This document shows, one piece after another, positions 1 to 7,541 of a stretch of 14,718 nt of DNA (its first letter is position 1; each line of letters opens with the position of its first letter). This DNA is from Clostridium sp. UBA2485 (lineage in GTDB: Bacteria; Bacillota; Clostridia; Clostridiales; Clostridiaceae). The DNA lies in NCBI RefSeq assembly GCF_002341865.1, contig NZ_DDOV01000042.1:25345-40062 (forward strand), written 5' to 3'. Both the position numbers and the translations under genes were made by a program. The notes below the pieces were generated by a model, which ran no database searches, had not been told where the DNA came from, and saw only the letters and a list, made by a program, of their open reading frames with translations.

Positions 1-428
1 ATTTGAAACTCTGCTAAAATTTCTGTTTGTCCATCAGCCATATTTACTGGATATTTTATAATCATATGATAGCTTCTATAACCACTTGTCTTAACATTAG
101 TTACATAATCTTTCTCATAGATTATTTGCATATCCTTTCTTTGTCTAATTAAATTAACAACCTTTTCTATATCATCAACAAACTGGCACATAATTCTTAT
201 ACCAGCTATATCTTCCATTTCATATTCTATTCTATCTAATGGTATGTTAAATTTATTTGCTTTTTCTAAAATACTAGATACTTCCTTAACTCTTGCAGTT
301 ACAAATTCTATTGGAGAATATTCATTTTTTCTTCTAAGTTCTCTTCTAATACTTCTAAATTTAACTTTAAGTTCTTCTACTGCCTGTTCATAAGGAATTA
401 AAAATTTTTTCCATTCTCTTATTGCCAT
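1..428 (-). CDS. relQ: RelQ-type small alarmone synthetase (GTP pyrophosphokinase), partial at left edge
   Basis: The first 142 codons are present; the C-terminal part lies outside the window. RelA/SpoT synthetase-domain proteins transfer pyrophosphate from ATP to GDP/GTP to make (p)ppGpp, the stringent-response alarmone, in the cytoplasm. The family match rests on the N-terminus MAIREWKKFLIPYEQAVEEL, the EYEMEDIAGIRI segment (about 68-79) and the GYRSYHMIIKY segment (about 116-126), which are conserved in synthetase domains. There is no N-terminal HD hydrolase domain, so this is a small synthetase (RelQ/YjbM type) rather than a full-length Rel. The start is ATG at 428-426, with an AGGGTGA ribosome-binding site about 7 nt upstream. 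It is transcribed divergently from the DUF2225 gene, and the 147 bp between them must hold both promoters. RelP/YwaC is the alternative subtype; the N-terminus favours RelQ. Confidence 0.88.
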   Translation of the reverse strand, partial: MAIREWKKFLIPYEQAVEELKVKFRSIRRELRRKNEYSPIEFVTARVKEVSSILEKANKFNIPLDRIEYEMEDIAGIRIMCQFVDDIEKVVNLIRQRKDMQIIYEKDYVTNVKTSGYRSYHMIIKYPVNMADGQTEILAEFQ

Positions 429-575
429 ATGTAAGTCACCCTTCACAAATATTAAATTGTTACGAAATATATATTAGATTATATATATAATATAATGTTA
501 TTATAGAAAAATATCAATGATTTAGATATAATATTGTATTTATTGTTTATTTAGCGGTTTATGGAGGATTTTATT

Positions 576-1517
576 ATGAAAAATATTTTTTCTGGATTAG
601 AGGATCTAGGATTTGAAGAGATAGAGAATCTTCAAATATATAAGGTAGAAAAAAGCACAGACAAAAAAGAAGAAGTTGAAAATAATTTATATGAATCTTT
701 ACTTTATCATAAGACTATAGACTGTCCTGTATGTAATTATAAATTTAAACAACTTGCACTTAAAAGTACTTCTTATAGAATGATTTCAAAAGACTCAGAT
801 TTTTTTATAAGATATGATCTTATAAATCCTTATTTTTATGATGTTTATATTTGTGAAAGCTGTGGGTATTCAGCTTTAAAATCTGACTTCTATAAAATAA
901 TGACTGTTCAAAAAGATTTAATACTTAAAAATGTAACTTTAAAATTTAAACCAAGAACTTATCCTGATAAATATACATTAGAAATTGCTATAGAAAGATA
1001 TAAAATGGCACTATTAAATGCAGTTTTTATGGATGCTAAACCTAGTCAGAAGGCTATGATTTGTTTGAAACTATCATGGATGTATAGATTAGGTAATTCA
1101 GACTATCATAATGAAATGGAACGAACCTTTTTAAGCTTTGCATTAAAAGGCTTTAACGATGCCTATTACAACGAGACTTTACCTTTATATGGCATGGATA
1201 AATTTGTTATGATGTATCTAATAGGTGAATTAAATAGAAGATTGCTAAATTATAATACAGCTCTTGTATGGTTTAGCCAAGTATTAACTGCCCCTAATGT
1301 AAAGCAAAGTTTAAAAGAATTAGTCAGAACTCAAAGAGACCTAATTAGAGAAGCAGAAATTATTAAAGCTAAGCTTGAAAAAACTAGTGATATCCTTGAT
1401 GATAATTTTAACTTTGATAGTAAAGATGAAAAAGACCATATTCAAGAAGTAAATAATAAAGAAGATAAATCTAAAGGAATCTTTTCAAAAATCTTTAATT
1501 CTAAAAATCGTGATTAG
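576..1517 (+). CDS. DUF2225 zinc-ribbon protein
   Basis: 313 aa. Matches DUF2225, a conserved Firmicute family of unknown function. The zinc-ribbon-like core has CPVC at residues 50-53 and CESCGYSA beginning at 93, separated by an aromatic-rich segment. The middle is helical and TPR-like, and family members often end this way. The C-terminal ~45 residues are charged, low-complexity and probably disordered. The start is the ATG at 576, because GGAGG at 563-567 sits 8 nt upstream; an in-frame ATG at 561 would overlap the ribosome-binding site. No signal peptide or membrane segment is visible, so it is probably cytoplasmic. It stands alone as a transcription unit and ends at two hairpins. Function is not known. 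Confidence 0.85.
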   Translation: MKNIFSGLEDLGFEEIENLQIYKVEKSTDKKEEVENNLYESLLYHKTIDCPVCNYKFKQLALKSTSYRMISKDSDFFIRYDLINPYFYDVYICESCGYSALKSDFYKIMTVQKDLILKNVTLKFKPRTYPDKYTLEIAIERYKMALLNAVFMDAKPSQKAMICLKLSWMYRLGNSDYHNEMERTFLSFALKGFNDAYYNETLPLYGMDKFVMMYLIGELNRRLLNYNTALVWFSQVLTAPNVKQSLKELVRTQRDLIREAEIIKAKLEKTSDILDDNFNFDSKDEKDHIQEVNNKEDKSKGIFSKIFNSKNRD

Positions 1518-1544
1518 CTAATCACCACTTTTAAAATTAAAGAT

Positions 1545-1587
1545 GTGAATGAAAAATTGATGTTATTATTCACAATTTTTCATTCAC
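1545..1587. terminator. Perfect 15-bp inverted repeat (repeat-derived hairpin)
   Basis: GTGAATGAAAAATTG at 1545-1559 is exactly reverse-complementary to 1573-1587, with a 13-nt loop. The arms carry the AATTGTG/CACAATT heptad motif seen in other intergenic regions of this window. It lies between convergent genes and directly abuts the next hairpin. It could assist termination but lacks a U-tract, so it may simply be repeat-derived. Confidence 0.5.
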
Positions 1588-1634
1588 AATTTATATATTT
1601 ATAACCTGTATGTTATAAATATATAAATTTTTAT
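1588..1634. terminator. Bidirectional terminator between convergent genes
   Basis: A perfect 18-bp AT-rich stem pairs 1588-1605 with 1612-1629 around a 6-nt loop (CTGTAT). A run of Ts follows on the plus strand. It serves as the terminator of the DUF2225 gene. Its right arm ends one base before the stop codon of the convergent metallophosphoesterase (stop at 1633-1631), so it also lies at that gene's 3' end. Confidence 0.7.
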
Positions 1635-2320
1635 GGTAGTATTAATTTTGGTGAAAAATCTATATAATCGCAAGAAGTTAATATATAATCTACACCATTT
1701 TTAATCCCTTCAAAGGCATAATTTAAAGCATTACCATGAATATGCCCATAAATAACCTTCTCTACCCCATATTCATTTAATATTTCAGTAAATCCATTTT
1801 CTTCTTCAATACTATTTACTGGTGGGTAATGAAGCATAACTATAAGTTTTTCATAACCAGCTTTTTTAGCACTATCTAAAGATAATCTAAGTCTTATAAG
1901 TTCTCTTTCATAAATTTTTTTGTCATGAGCAGTAAATTTAGAACTTATTGGAGTAATCCATCCTCTACTGCCACAAATTCCATAATCCTCATAAGTAAAA
2001 AAATTATTTTGTATAAAATCCATATTATTATAAAGAGAATTAAGCTTTGTTATACTAGTCCACCAATAATCATGGTTTCCTCTTACTAATATTTTTCTTC
2101 CTGGAAGTCTATTTATAAAGTCTAAATCTTCCTTACCTTCTTCCATCCTCATAGACCAAGAAATGTCTCCTGCAATTAAAACCGTATCTTCTACCTTAAT
2201 GGTTTCTAGCCAATTATTTTTTATTTTTTCATCATGTTTATACCATTTATCTCCAAAAACATCCATAGGCTTATCTCCAGTAGATGCTAAATGGAAATCA
2301 GATATAGCATATAATGCCAA
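1631..2320 (-). CDS. Calcineurin-like metallophosphoesterase
   Basis: 229 aa. A dinuclear-metal phosphoesterase with all the signature motifs: DFH (D8, H10), GD (51-52), GNHD (81-84), LHYPP (H164) and GHIHG (192-196). It resembles the predicted phosphohydrolase family COG1768. Substrate is unknown; such proteins cleave phosphomonoesters or diesters in the cytoplasm. The start is a TTG at 2320-2318. This is supported by an AGGTGA ribosome-binding site 6 nt upstream and by the conserved N-terminus MALYAISDFHL starting exactly there; there is no nearby ATG. The upstream fhlB-like gene ends 6 nt before this start, so the two genes form an operon with coupled translation. Confidence 0.9.
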   Translation of the reverse strand: MALYAISDFHLASTGDKPMDVFGDKWYKHDEKIKNNWLETIKVEDTVLIAGDISWSMRMEEGKEDLDFINRLPGRKILVRGNHDYWWTSITKLNSLYNNMDFIQNNFFTYEDYGICGSRGWITPISSKFTAHDKKIYERELIRLRLSLDSAKKAGYEKLIVMLHYPPVNSIEEENGFTEILNEYGVEKVIYGHIHGNALNYAFEGIKNGVDYILTSCDYIDFSPKLILP

Positions 2321-2326
2321 TATTTA

Positions 2327-2332
2327 TCACCT
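2327..2332 (-). promoter_or_regulatory. Ribosome-binding site overlapping upstream stop codon
   Basis: AGGTGA on the minus strand is at once the last sense codon (AGG, Arg) and stop (TGA) of the upstream fhlB-like gene and the Shine-Dalgarno of the metallophosphoesterase, whose TTG lies 6 nt on. Ribosomes terminating on the first gene cover the second gene's initiation site, which implies coupling. It also decides the TTG start. Confidence 0.8.
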
Positions 2333-2593
2333 GCTCTTCATCCTATTGTCAATATCCATAACATATGCAATGACCTTTGCTACCACGTCATAAAGCTCTA
2401 AAGGGATTTCATCTCCTACGTCTACATTAGTAAGAAGATTTGCCAACTCTTCATTTTCAACTATAGGAACTTCATTTTCCTCTGCTTTTTCTAGAATTTT
2501 ATCTGCGATATGCCCCATGCCTGCTGCAGTAACCTTAGGTGCAGTAGCTCCATAATCATATTTTACTGCAGCAGCTTTTTTTACATTTTTCAT
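2327..2593 (-). CDS. FlhB C-terminal-domain homologue (FhlB/EscU-YscU-HrcU family, cytoplasmic domain only)
   Basis: 88 aa. Corresponds to the cytoplasmic C-terminal domain of FlhB, the flagellar/type III export switch, without its four membrane helices. Residues AAAVKYDYGATAPKVTAAGMGHIADKILEKAEENEVPIVENEELANLL follow the domain's usual AVALKYD-P-V-A-G-G-A-I pattern. The NPTH autocleavage site of true FlhB is absent, as in the stand-alone FhlB/YlqH-type proteins found in Firmicutes. Role is uncertain; related proteins can partly stand in for the FlhB C-terminal domain in flagellar export. The start is ATG 2593-2591 with AAGGTG upstream. No other flagellar gene is in the window. It is the first gene of an operon with the metallophosphoesterase. 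Confidence 0.85.
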   Translation of the reverse strand: MKNVKKAAAVKYDYGATAPKVTAAGMGHIADKILEKAEENEVPIVENEELANLLTNVDVGDEIPLELYDVVAKVIAYVMDIDNRMKSR

Positions 2594-2654
2594 TTTACCA
2601 CACCTTTATAAAATAGTTAATTAATATGTATAACTAAAATATTTTAAAATTTAA

Positions 2655-2850
2655 TTGGTTTTGTAGCGGCGAACATTGTTCGCCACTACAATCAGACAAT
2701 TGACAATTATAGTGAAAATTAATTTCTCTAAATAAATTTTTTAATAGAAATGGCTGTGCCACATGAAAAAAATAAATTCAAAACTTCTCTTATAAAAGAG
2801 AAGTATCAATAATTGTTCATTGTCAATAGTCAATTCTCAATTGTGTATAT
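2655..2850. repeat. Dispersed clostridial intergenic repeat, MITE-like
   Basis: No gene is visible here. The block starts with an imperfect palindrome (TGTAGCGGCGAAC...GTTCGCCACTACA, about 2662-2690, one mismatch). Next come an ACAATTGACAATTAT tract (about 2696-2710), a body containing GGCTGTGCCACA (about 2752-2763), a perfect 9-bp hairpin (2783-2791 with 2796-2804), and a closing tract rich in ATTGTCAAT/CAATTGT. The closing tract is roughly the inverse of the opening one, suggesting terminal inverted repeats. A diverged relative lies at about 14570-14718. It precedes the ABC-transporter start, so the promoter of that operon must lie in or beside it. Confidence 0.6.
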
Positions 2851-2865
2851 TTGGAGGTATTAAAA

Positions 2866-3627
2866 ATGAATTCAGTATTAAAAATTCAGGGATTAACTAA
2901 GACCTATGGAATAAAAGGTTTTACTACTGTTGCGCTAGATAATATTGATATGGAAGTTAAAAAAGGAGATTTTTTAGGTGTGATGGGACCTTCTGGGGCG
3001 GGAAAAACAACTCTATTAAATCTTATGTCAACTATAGACAAGCCAACCGAGGGGCAGATAATTATTGATGGGGTAGACATTGCTAAATTAAGGAATAAGG
3101 AATTATCTAAATTAAGAAAAGATAAGATAGGTTTTATTTTTCAAGATTTTAATCTTTTAGATAATATGACATTGAGAGATAACATAGCACTTCCTTTAGC
3201 ACTATCAAGAAAAAATCATAAAGAAATAGAAAAGAAGGTTTTAGAGATTGCAGATTTTTTCGGCTTAAATGATCATTTGGAAAAATATCCTTATCAGCTA
3301 TCAGGTGGACAAAAGCAAAGGGGAGCAGCAAGAGCACTTATAACTTCTCCAAGTATAATCTTTGCTGATGAACCAACAGGAGCATTAGACACTAAATCCT
3401 CCTTAGATCTTTTAAATTGTTTATCAAAATTAAATGAAAAAACTAATTCTACTATTATAATGGTTACTCATGATGCCTTTGCTGCTAGCTTTTGTAAAAA
3501 GGTTTTATTAATAAAAGATGGTAAGACTTATTCAAGATTAGATAGAAATGAATCAAGAAAGGAATACTATGGAAGAATATTAGAATTGCTTGCTTCTTTA
3601 GGAGGTGGAGATAATGAACTCTTTTAA
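2866..3627 (+). CDS. ABC transporter ATP-binding protein, BceA-type
   Basis: 253 aa. ATPase subunit of a MacB/BceA-type exporter. Visible motifs are Walker A GPSGAGKT (41-48), Q-loop Q93, signature LSGGQ (145-149), Walker B IIFADEP (164-170) and H-loop H202 in MVTHD. Length and sequence fit the subfamily that, with a 10-TM permease, senses or removes cell-wall-active peptide antibiotics such as bacitracin at the membrane. The start is ATG 2866, with GGAGG at 2853-2857; an in-frame TTG at 2851 overlaps the Shine-Dalgarno. It overlaps the permease gene by 14 bp. Usual BceRS-type two-component genes are not in the window, so regulation and substrate are open. Confidence 0.92.
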   Translation: MNSVLKIQGLTKTYGIKGFTTVALDNIDMEVKKGDFLGVMGPSGAGKTTLLNLMSTIDKPTEGQIIIDGVDIAKLRNKELSKLRKDKIGFIFQDFNLLDNMTLRDNIALPLALSRKNHKEIEKKVLEIADFFGLNDHLEKYPYQLSGGQKQRGAARALITSPSIIFADEPTGALDTKSSLDLLNCLSKLNEKTNSTIIMVTHDAFAASFCKKVLLIKDGKTYSRLDRNESRKEYYGRILELLASLGGGDNELF

Positions 3628-5521
3628 GATGGCATTAAGAAATTGTAAAAATAATATTAGAGTATATTATTTTCATCTTATAGCAATGACAATTTCTGTA
3701 GCAATTTTATTTAACTTTCAGAGTCTACGATATGGTGAAACTATAAAAAACTTTGACAAGGTGGGAGAAGGTTATTGTGCTATAATGCTAAAGACTATAA
3801 CTGTTATGTTAATAGTATTCCTTGTATTTTTTATTTGGTTTTCTACCAACATATTTTTAAAGCAAAGAAAAAAGGAAATTGGAATATATGCTTTTATGGG
3901 AATTGATAATCACCAAATAGGAAGTATATTCTTTTTTGAAACTTTACTTTTAGGTTTATTTTCAATACTCTTAGGAATAATAATTGGAATTTTTTCTACT
4001 AAATTGTTTCAAATGATTGTAATTAAGGCATCTGGTTTTCAGGTAGAAAGTAAATTTGATATAACTTTTAATTCTATAGGTAGTACAATATTAATTTTTT
4101 TAGCTATATTTTTATTTATGTCTTTAAAGGGCTTTATAAATATAGCAAGATGTAAGCTTATAGATTTATTTAATGCTACAAAAAAAGAGGATAAGATGCC
4201 TAAAATAGGTGTTCTAATCTATATTATAGCAGTAATTTCTGTAATTATTATTATATTAGGATACAGAAATGCTTATTTAGCAGCAGATAATTTTAATAAA
4301 ACATTAAATGCATTAATATTAATAATTTTAGGTACCTATGGTTTACTTGGAGCAGTATTACCAGTAGCTTTAAAACATCTTATAAGAAGAAAAAGTTTTT
4401 TTTATAAGGGAGTAAATGTAATAAGTATAAGTAATATTGCTTATAGGATAAGAACAAATTATAAAACCTATGCTACAGTAGTAATTTTAATAGCAGCTAC
4501 TATTACTGCTTTAGGAACAGCTATAACTATGAACTATACCTATAAAAGTCGTATAGAGAATAAATATATATATACTTTTTCTTATGCTTCCTTAAAAGAT
4601 ATAAATGAAAAGCCTATAAAAAATATAATAGAAAAAAGTAATCACAAAATTATAAAAGAAGTGAGCCTAAGATTACTTTATTCAGATAATATAGATGGTT
4701 ATAACAAATATGGATTGATTTCCTTTGTTAAGTATTCAGATTTTATAAGAGTTTTAAAAGAGCTTGGAAATTATGAGTTAGTTAATAGTATGAATTGGAA
4801 TCTAACAGAAGAAAATCGTTGCATTTATGTTCAAAAGGCAGGAACCTTAATAACTTTAAGTTCAGGAGAAAAAACGGATGAATTTATAGTAAATGATAAG
4901 AAATTTTCAGTAAGTGAAAAAATTAAGATTCCTTTTCTTGGCGGAATATACCAATCAGATTTATTGATAATAAATGATAGAACTTATAGTGAATTAGAAA
5001 GGGAATTAAAGAAAATAAATTTTTATGGAATAAAGGCAGATAATCAAGAAAATACAAAAGTATTAACAAAAGAATTAGAAAGTATGGCAGATAAAGATAG
5101 AAATAATTCAATACATTATTTTTATTTAGACCAAAAGGATAGTGATAATTGGGTTAAATTTGTATATGTTATAGGATGCTTTTTAGCTTTAGTATTTGCT
5201 GTAGCTACTGGTAGTATAGTGTACTTTAAAATCTTTGATGATGCAAACAATGATAAGGAAAAATACAAAATATTAATTAAGTTAGGAATAGATGATAGTG
5301 ATATAGCTACTTCAGTAAATAAGCAAATTTCAATATTTTTTATATTAACTTTAACCTTAGGAATACTTCACAGTATATTTGCTATAAGAATTCTAAGTAA
5401 AATGCTTTTTGTAAATTTAATAAAACCTTTTATAATAACTGTTTTAATCTTTATAGTTATATACTTAATTTTCTTTGCCATAGCTAAAAGAAATTTTATT
5501 AGAGTTATAAGAGATGAATAA
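3614..5521 (+). CDS. ABC transporter permease, BceB/FtsX-type, 10 TM
   Basis: 635 aa. Membrane partner of the upstream ATPase. Ten hydrophobic segments can be read at about 18-36, 55-80, 103-128, 153-175, 198-217, 232-253, 284-307, 514-537, 572-592 and 602-622. A large extracellular domain of about 200 residues (310-510) lies between TM7 and TM8, the layout of BceB-type permeases, where this domain is the peptide-sensing part. The coupling motif KQRKKEIGIYAFMGI follows TM2 and a second, KEKYKILIKLGIDDSDI, follows TM8, as in FtsX-domain proteins. The start is ATG 3614, with GGAGG at 3601-3605 inside the end of the ATPase gene, so translation is coupled. A terminator follows the stop codon. Substrate cannot be read from sequence. 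Confidence 0.9.
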   Translation: MNSFKMALRNCKNNIRVYYFHLIAMTISVAILFNFQSLRYGETIKNFDKVGEGYCAIMLKTITVMLIVFLVFFIWFSTNIFLKQRKKEIGIYAFMGIDNHQIGSIFFFETLLLGLFSILLGIIIGIFSTKLFQMIVIKASGFQVESKFDITFNSIGSTILIFLAIFLFMSLKGFINIARCKLIDLFNATKKEDKMPKIGVLIYIIAVISVIIIILGYRNAYLAADNFNKTLNALILIILGTYGLLGAVLPVALKHLIRRKSFFYKGVNVISISNIAYRIRTNYKTYATVVILIAATITALGTAITMNYTYKSRIENKYIYTFSYASLKDINEKPIKNIIEKSNHKIIKEVSLRLLYSDNIDGYNKYGLISFVKYSDFIRVLKELGNYELVNSMNWNLTEENRCIYVQKAGTLITLSSGEKTDEFIVNDKKFSVSEKIKIPFLGGIYQSDLLIINDRTYSELERELKKINFYGIKADNQENTKVLTKELESMADKDRNNSIHYFYLDQKDSDNWVKFVYVIGCFLALVFAVATGSIVYFKIFDDANNDKEKYKILIKLGIDDSDIATSVNKQISIFFILTLTLGILHSIFAIRILSKMLFVNLIKPFIITVLIFIVIYLIFFAIAKRNFIRVIRDE

Positions 5522-5560
5522 ATGCTTAGACTAGGCTTTCTTTAAATTTTCATAAAAATG

Positions 5561-5600
5561 ATAAATAGGCTTACCTTTGGGTGAACCTATTTATTTTCTA
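5561..5600 (+). terminator. Rho-independent terminator of the ABC operon
   Basis: ATAAATAGGCTTACC at 5561-5575 pairs with 5580-5594 (one mismatch, one G:U pair) around a 4-nt loop, followed by a T-rich stretch. A short A-run precedes the left arm, so it may also work for the convergent NUDIX gene. Confidence 0.75.
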
Positions 5601-5617
5601 TTATGTTGAAATAGAGG

Positions 5618-5735
5618 AGCTACTTCATATAAATACTAGTAATATATTGCTAGTAAAAAGTAGCTTAAAAGCTAATTCGTAAAGAATTAATTTCAAATAT
5701 AATTATGAATTTTGTATTGTGGACTGTGAATTAAA
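5618..5735. repeat. Hairpin and heptad-type intergenic repeat downstream of the NUDIX gene
   Basis: An outer stem AGCTACTT (5618-5625) with AAGTAGCT (5658-5665) encloses an inner TACTAG (5634-5639) with CTAGTA (5650-5655). This nested hairpin could act as the 3' end of the convergent NUDIX transcript. It is followed by a TATGAATTTTGTATTGTGGACTGTGAATTAA-like tract (about 5703-5733) of the AATTGTG heptad type found in other intergenic regions of the window. Confidence 0.45.
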
Positions 5736-5739
5736 ATAT

Positions 5740-6201
5740 TTAAGTATTGTATATTTGAAGAAATCTATCAATCATTTTTTTATGACTTTTCACTATGTTT
5801 TCGGGTAAATTATCAAGGCTTATAAAACTAAATCCAAGAGATTCACTTTTATCTATTTTAAGGTCACCACTTATTTCTTCAGTATAGTATGCAATGGTAA
5901 CAGCATAAAACTCATCACCATTAGGAACCTTTACTAAACTTTCTGGACCTGAGAATACATCTATTAATTTTACCTTTCCAACAGTTAGACCAGTTTCTTC
6001 TAATACTTCTCTCCTTGCTGTATCTTCCGTAGATTCTCCAAGTTCCATTAATCCACCAGGTATTCCCCACATTCCATAGGAAGTTGTTTTTCGTTTTTGT
6101 AACAATATTCTATTTCTATTATCTATAATTATCACAACTGCTCCTACTAAAATAAGAGGCCTATGACCAACTATACTTCTCAATTCTTCTACGTAATTCA
6201 T
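5740..6201 (-). CDS. NUDIX hydrolase
   Basis: 153 aa. Hydrolyses a nucleoside diphosphate linked to another moiety, metal-dependently; substrate unknown. The full Nudix box G-x5-E-x7-REU-x-EE-x-GU is present: G50, E56, R64-E65, E68-E69, G71-L72, inside GIPGGLMELGESTEDTARREVLEETGL. Before it, VGAVVIIIDNRNRILLQKRKTTSYGMWGIPGG is the usual first strand and loop of the fold. The length is typical for a single-domain member. The start is ATG 6201-6199, with GAGGTGA about 7 nt upstream. It is monocistronic and convergent with the ABC operon. Similar proteins are often named MutT or ADP-ribose pyrophosphatase, but that is not supported here. Confidence 0.92.
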   Translation of the reverse strand: MNYVEELRSIVGHRPLILVGAVVIIIDNRNRILLQKRKTTSYGMWGIPGGLMELGESTEDTARREVLEETGLTVGKVKLIDVFSGPESLVKVPNGDEFYAVTIAYYTEEISGDLKIDKSESLGFSFISLDNLPENIVKSHKKMIDRFLQIYNT

Positions 6202-6400
6202 TTCTTTTCACCTCGTGTTTTTATATAATTTAATTATATAACAGTATTCTATTAGTTAGTATTATATTATAAATTATTTATATACTCTATCTAACTTATA
6301 TATTTAAAATGAGAAGTTTATTTAGTGTAGGGACGAATAGCGTTAACACAAAATTTTCATTATTAGATATTAGATAGATAGTTAATATTTCAGTAAGTAG

Positions 6401-6600
6401 CATTTAAAAAACTATCCTAAAATTGATAAATATATTATTGATGGAAATCATATTTATGATAATCATAATGGCACTAGATATTGGTATAAGAACTGGAGAA
6501 CAATGTTTGCTACTACGATACTGCGAATAATGAAGTATATGAGAAAATATTTTACAGAACAAATTGTTTTTTTAGTTTGATAAAAATCATATTTTTTATA
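6401..6600 (+). pseudogene. Frameshifted gene remnant in the 6202-6715 intergenic region
   Basis: Within this 514-bp gap, one frame from 6401 reads HLKNYPKIDKYIIDGNHIYD and continues NHNGTRYWYKNWRTMF, then loses protein-like character. A different frame from about 6502 continues CYYDTANNEVYEKIFYRTN and ends at a TAA near 6600. One lost base near 6508-6511 would join them into about 65 residues of ordinary coding sequence. There is no start codon with a ribosome-binding site, and a stop lies directly upstream. Reading: the 3' end of a decayed gene of unknown family. The flanks (6202-6400) hold only AT-rich sequence, with a short TGTAGGGACGAATAGCG block that resembles the palindrome at 2662. 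Confidence 0.4.
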
Positions 6601-6715
6601 TAACGTGGCAGATTTTTTATAAAGGCAGGTAAAATTTAAATTTAAAAGATATTAAGTGTATAGAGATTTTTATCGATATATACAGTATATATTATGGAAA
6701 TTTGGAGGGAGTATA

Positions 6716-7393
6716 TTGAGTTTATCTGCACTTAATAATTGGAATTATAAGTTATTTAATACGCTACAGAACCAGTCTTTACAAGAAAATATTGCTATGA
6801 GGGAAAATAATAATCATAACAATTTTAATGACATAATGTTAAGAATTGAATCATCTAGTATTGACCATTCACTCATGAAGAAATATGGTTTGTCTGTGGC
6901 TATTCAGTCTGTGCCTAAAAATGAAGAGGAAATGGAAAGACTGATTCGAAATGGAAATTTAAGCGATATAACCATAGCACCTAATATTATTGAAAAAATG
7001 AAAACTAATTCAAAAATAAAGGCAAATGTGGAGAAAAGTATTGAATTATATTTAAATCGAGAAATACCAAGTTTAAAATCACTTGAATCTCTAGGAGTTA
7101 CAGTGCTAACCTCTGGAGTTATTATTCATGAGGATGGAACAACAACAGTTTGGAGTGCATCTGAAACTTCACAGGAGGAAAAGGAAAAAGGGAAAAAAAT
7201 TCAGGAAGAGAAACAAAAGGAGAGAGAAGCAGAAAGGTTAAGACTTGAGGCAACTTATAAAGGAAAATATTCAACAAATATTTTGTTGCAAAGTATGTTA
7301 TCTATGGATACACATATAAATTTCTCTTTAGATGAGTCTTTTGTTAATTCTTTGCCTGCATTAGAACTGAAAGTAAGAAGAACTATTTTATAA
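6716..7393 (+). CDS. Hypothetical protein with charged helical segment
   Basis: 225 aa; family not recognised with confidence. The start is taken as TTG 6716, because GGAGGGA at 6703-6709 sits 6 nt upstream and nothing Shine-Dalgarno-like precedes the earlier in-frame GTG at 6656. The N-terminus SLSALNNWNYKLFNTLQ has no signal peptide or membrane segment. A conserved-looking core includes KKYGLSVAIQSVPK (about 55-68) and GVTVLTSGVIIHEDGTTTVW (about 127-146). A lysine/glutamate-rich helix, possibly coiled coil, spans about 150-180. It is monocistronic, with its own terminator. The layout vaguely recalls DUF6033-like clostridial proteins, but I cannot confirm that. Confidence 0.7.
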   Translation: MSLSALNNWNYKLFNTLQNQSLQENIAMRENNNHNNFNDIMLRIESSSIDHSLMKKYGLSVAIQSVPKNEEEMERLIRNGNLSDITIAPNIIEKMKTNSKIKANVEKSIELYLNREIPSLKSLESLGVTVLTSGVIIHEDGTTTVWSASETSQEEKEKGKKIQEEKQKEREAERLRLEATYKGKYSTNILLQSMLSMDTHINFSLDESFVNSLPALELKVRRTIL

Positions 7394-7427
7394 TAATTTA
7401 TAAGAAGATAATTTTAAATATAATATT

Positions 7428-7478
7428 AAACCTCTTTACATAAAGTTATGATAAAATAGCTCTGTAGAGAGGTTTTTA
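7428..7478 (+). terminator. Rho-independent terminator
   Basis: AAACCTCTTTACA (7428-7440) pairs with TGTAGAGAGGTTT (7463-7475) with one mismatch across a 22-nt loop, followed by a T-run. It ends the 6716-7393 transcript. Confidence 0.75.
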
Positions 7479-7541
7479 TAAAATAAGCCTAAATAATGAT
7501 TGTTTTATTATCTACATTAATTAATTTTAAGGAGAGATTAT

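Noticed and set aside
457..485. Possible sigma-A promoter (TTGTTA, 17-bp spacer, TATATA) for the DUF2225 gene
   Set aside because: In sequence this AT-rich several equally good boxes occur; no basis to choose without transcript mapping.
2163..2393. Plus-strand 76-aa open frame
   Set aside because: It lies opposite the metallophosphoesterase and fhlB-like genes, both of which have full family motifs; no ribosome-binding site.
2700..2728. TTGACA box at 2700 as a -35 for the ABC operon
   Set aside because: The sequence 17 bp on is not a -10 box; TTGACA here belongs to the repeated heptad tract.
4923..5111. Minus-strand hydrophobic 62-aa frame that could pass for a small membrane protein
   Set aside because: Antisense of the permease extracellular domain; hydrophobicity follows from reversing lysine/glutamate-rich codons, and no ribosome-binding site is seen.
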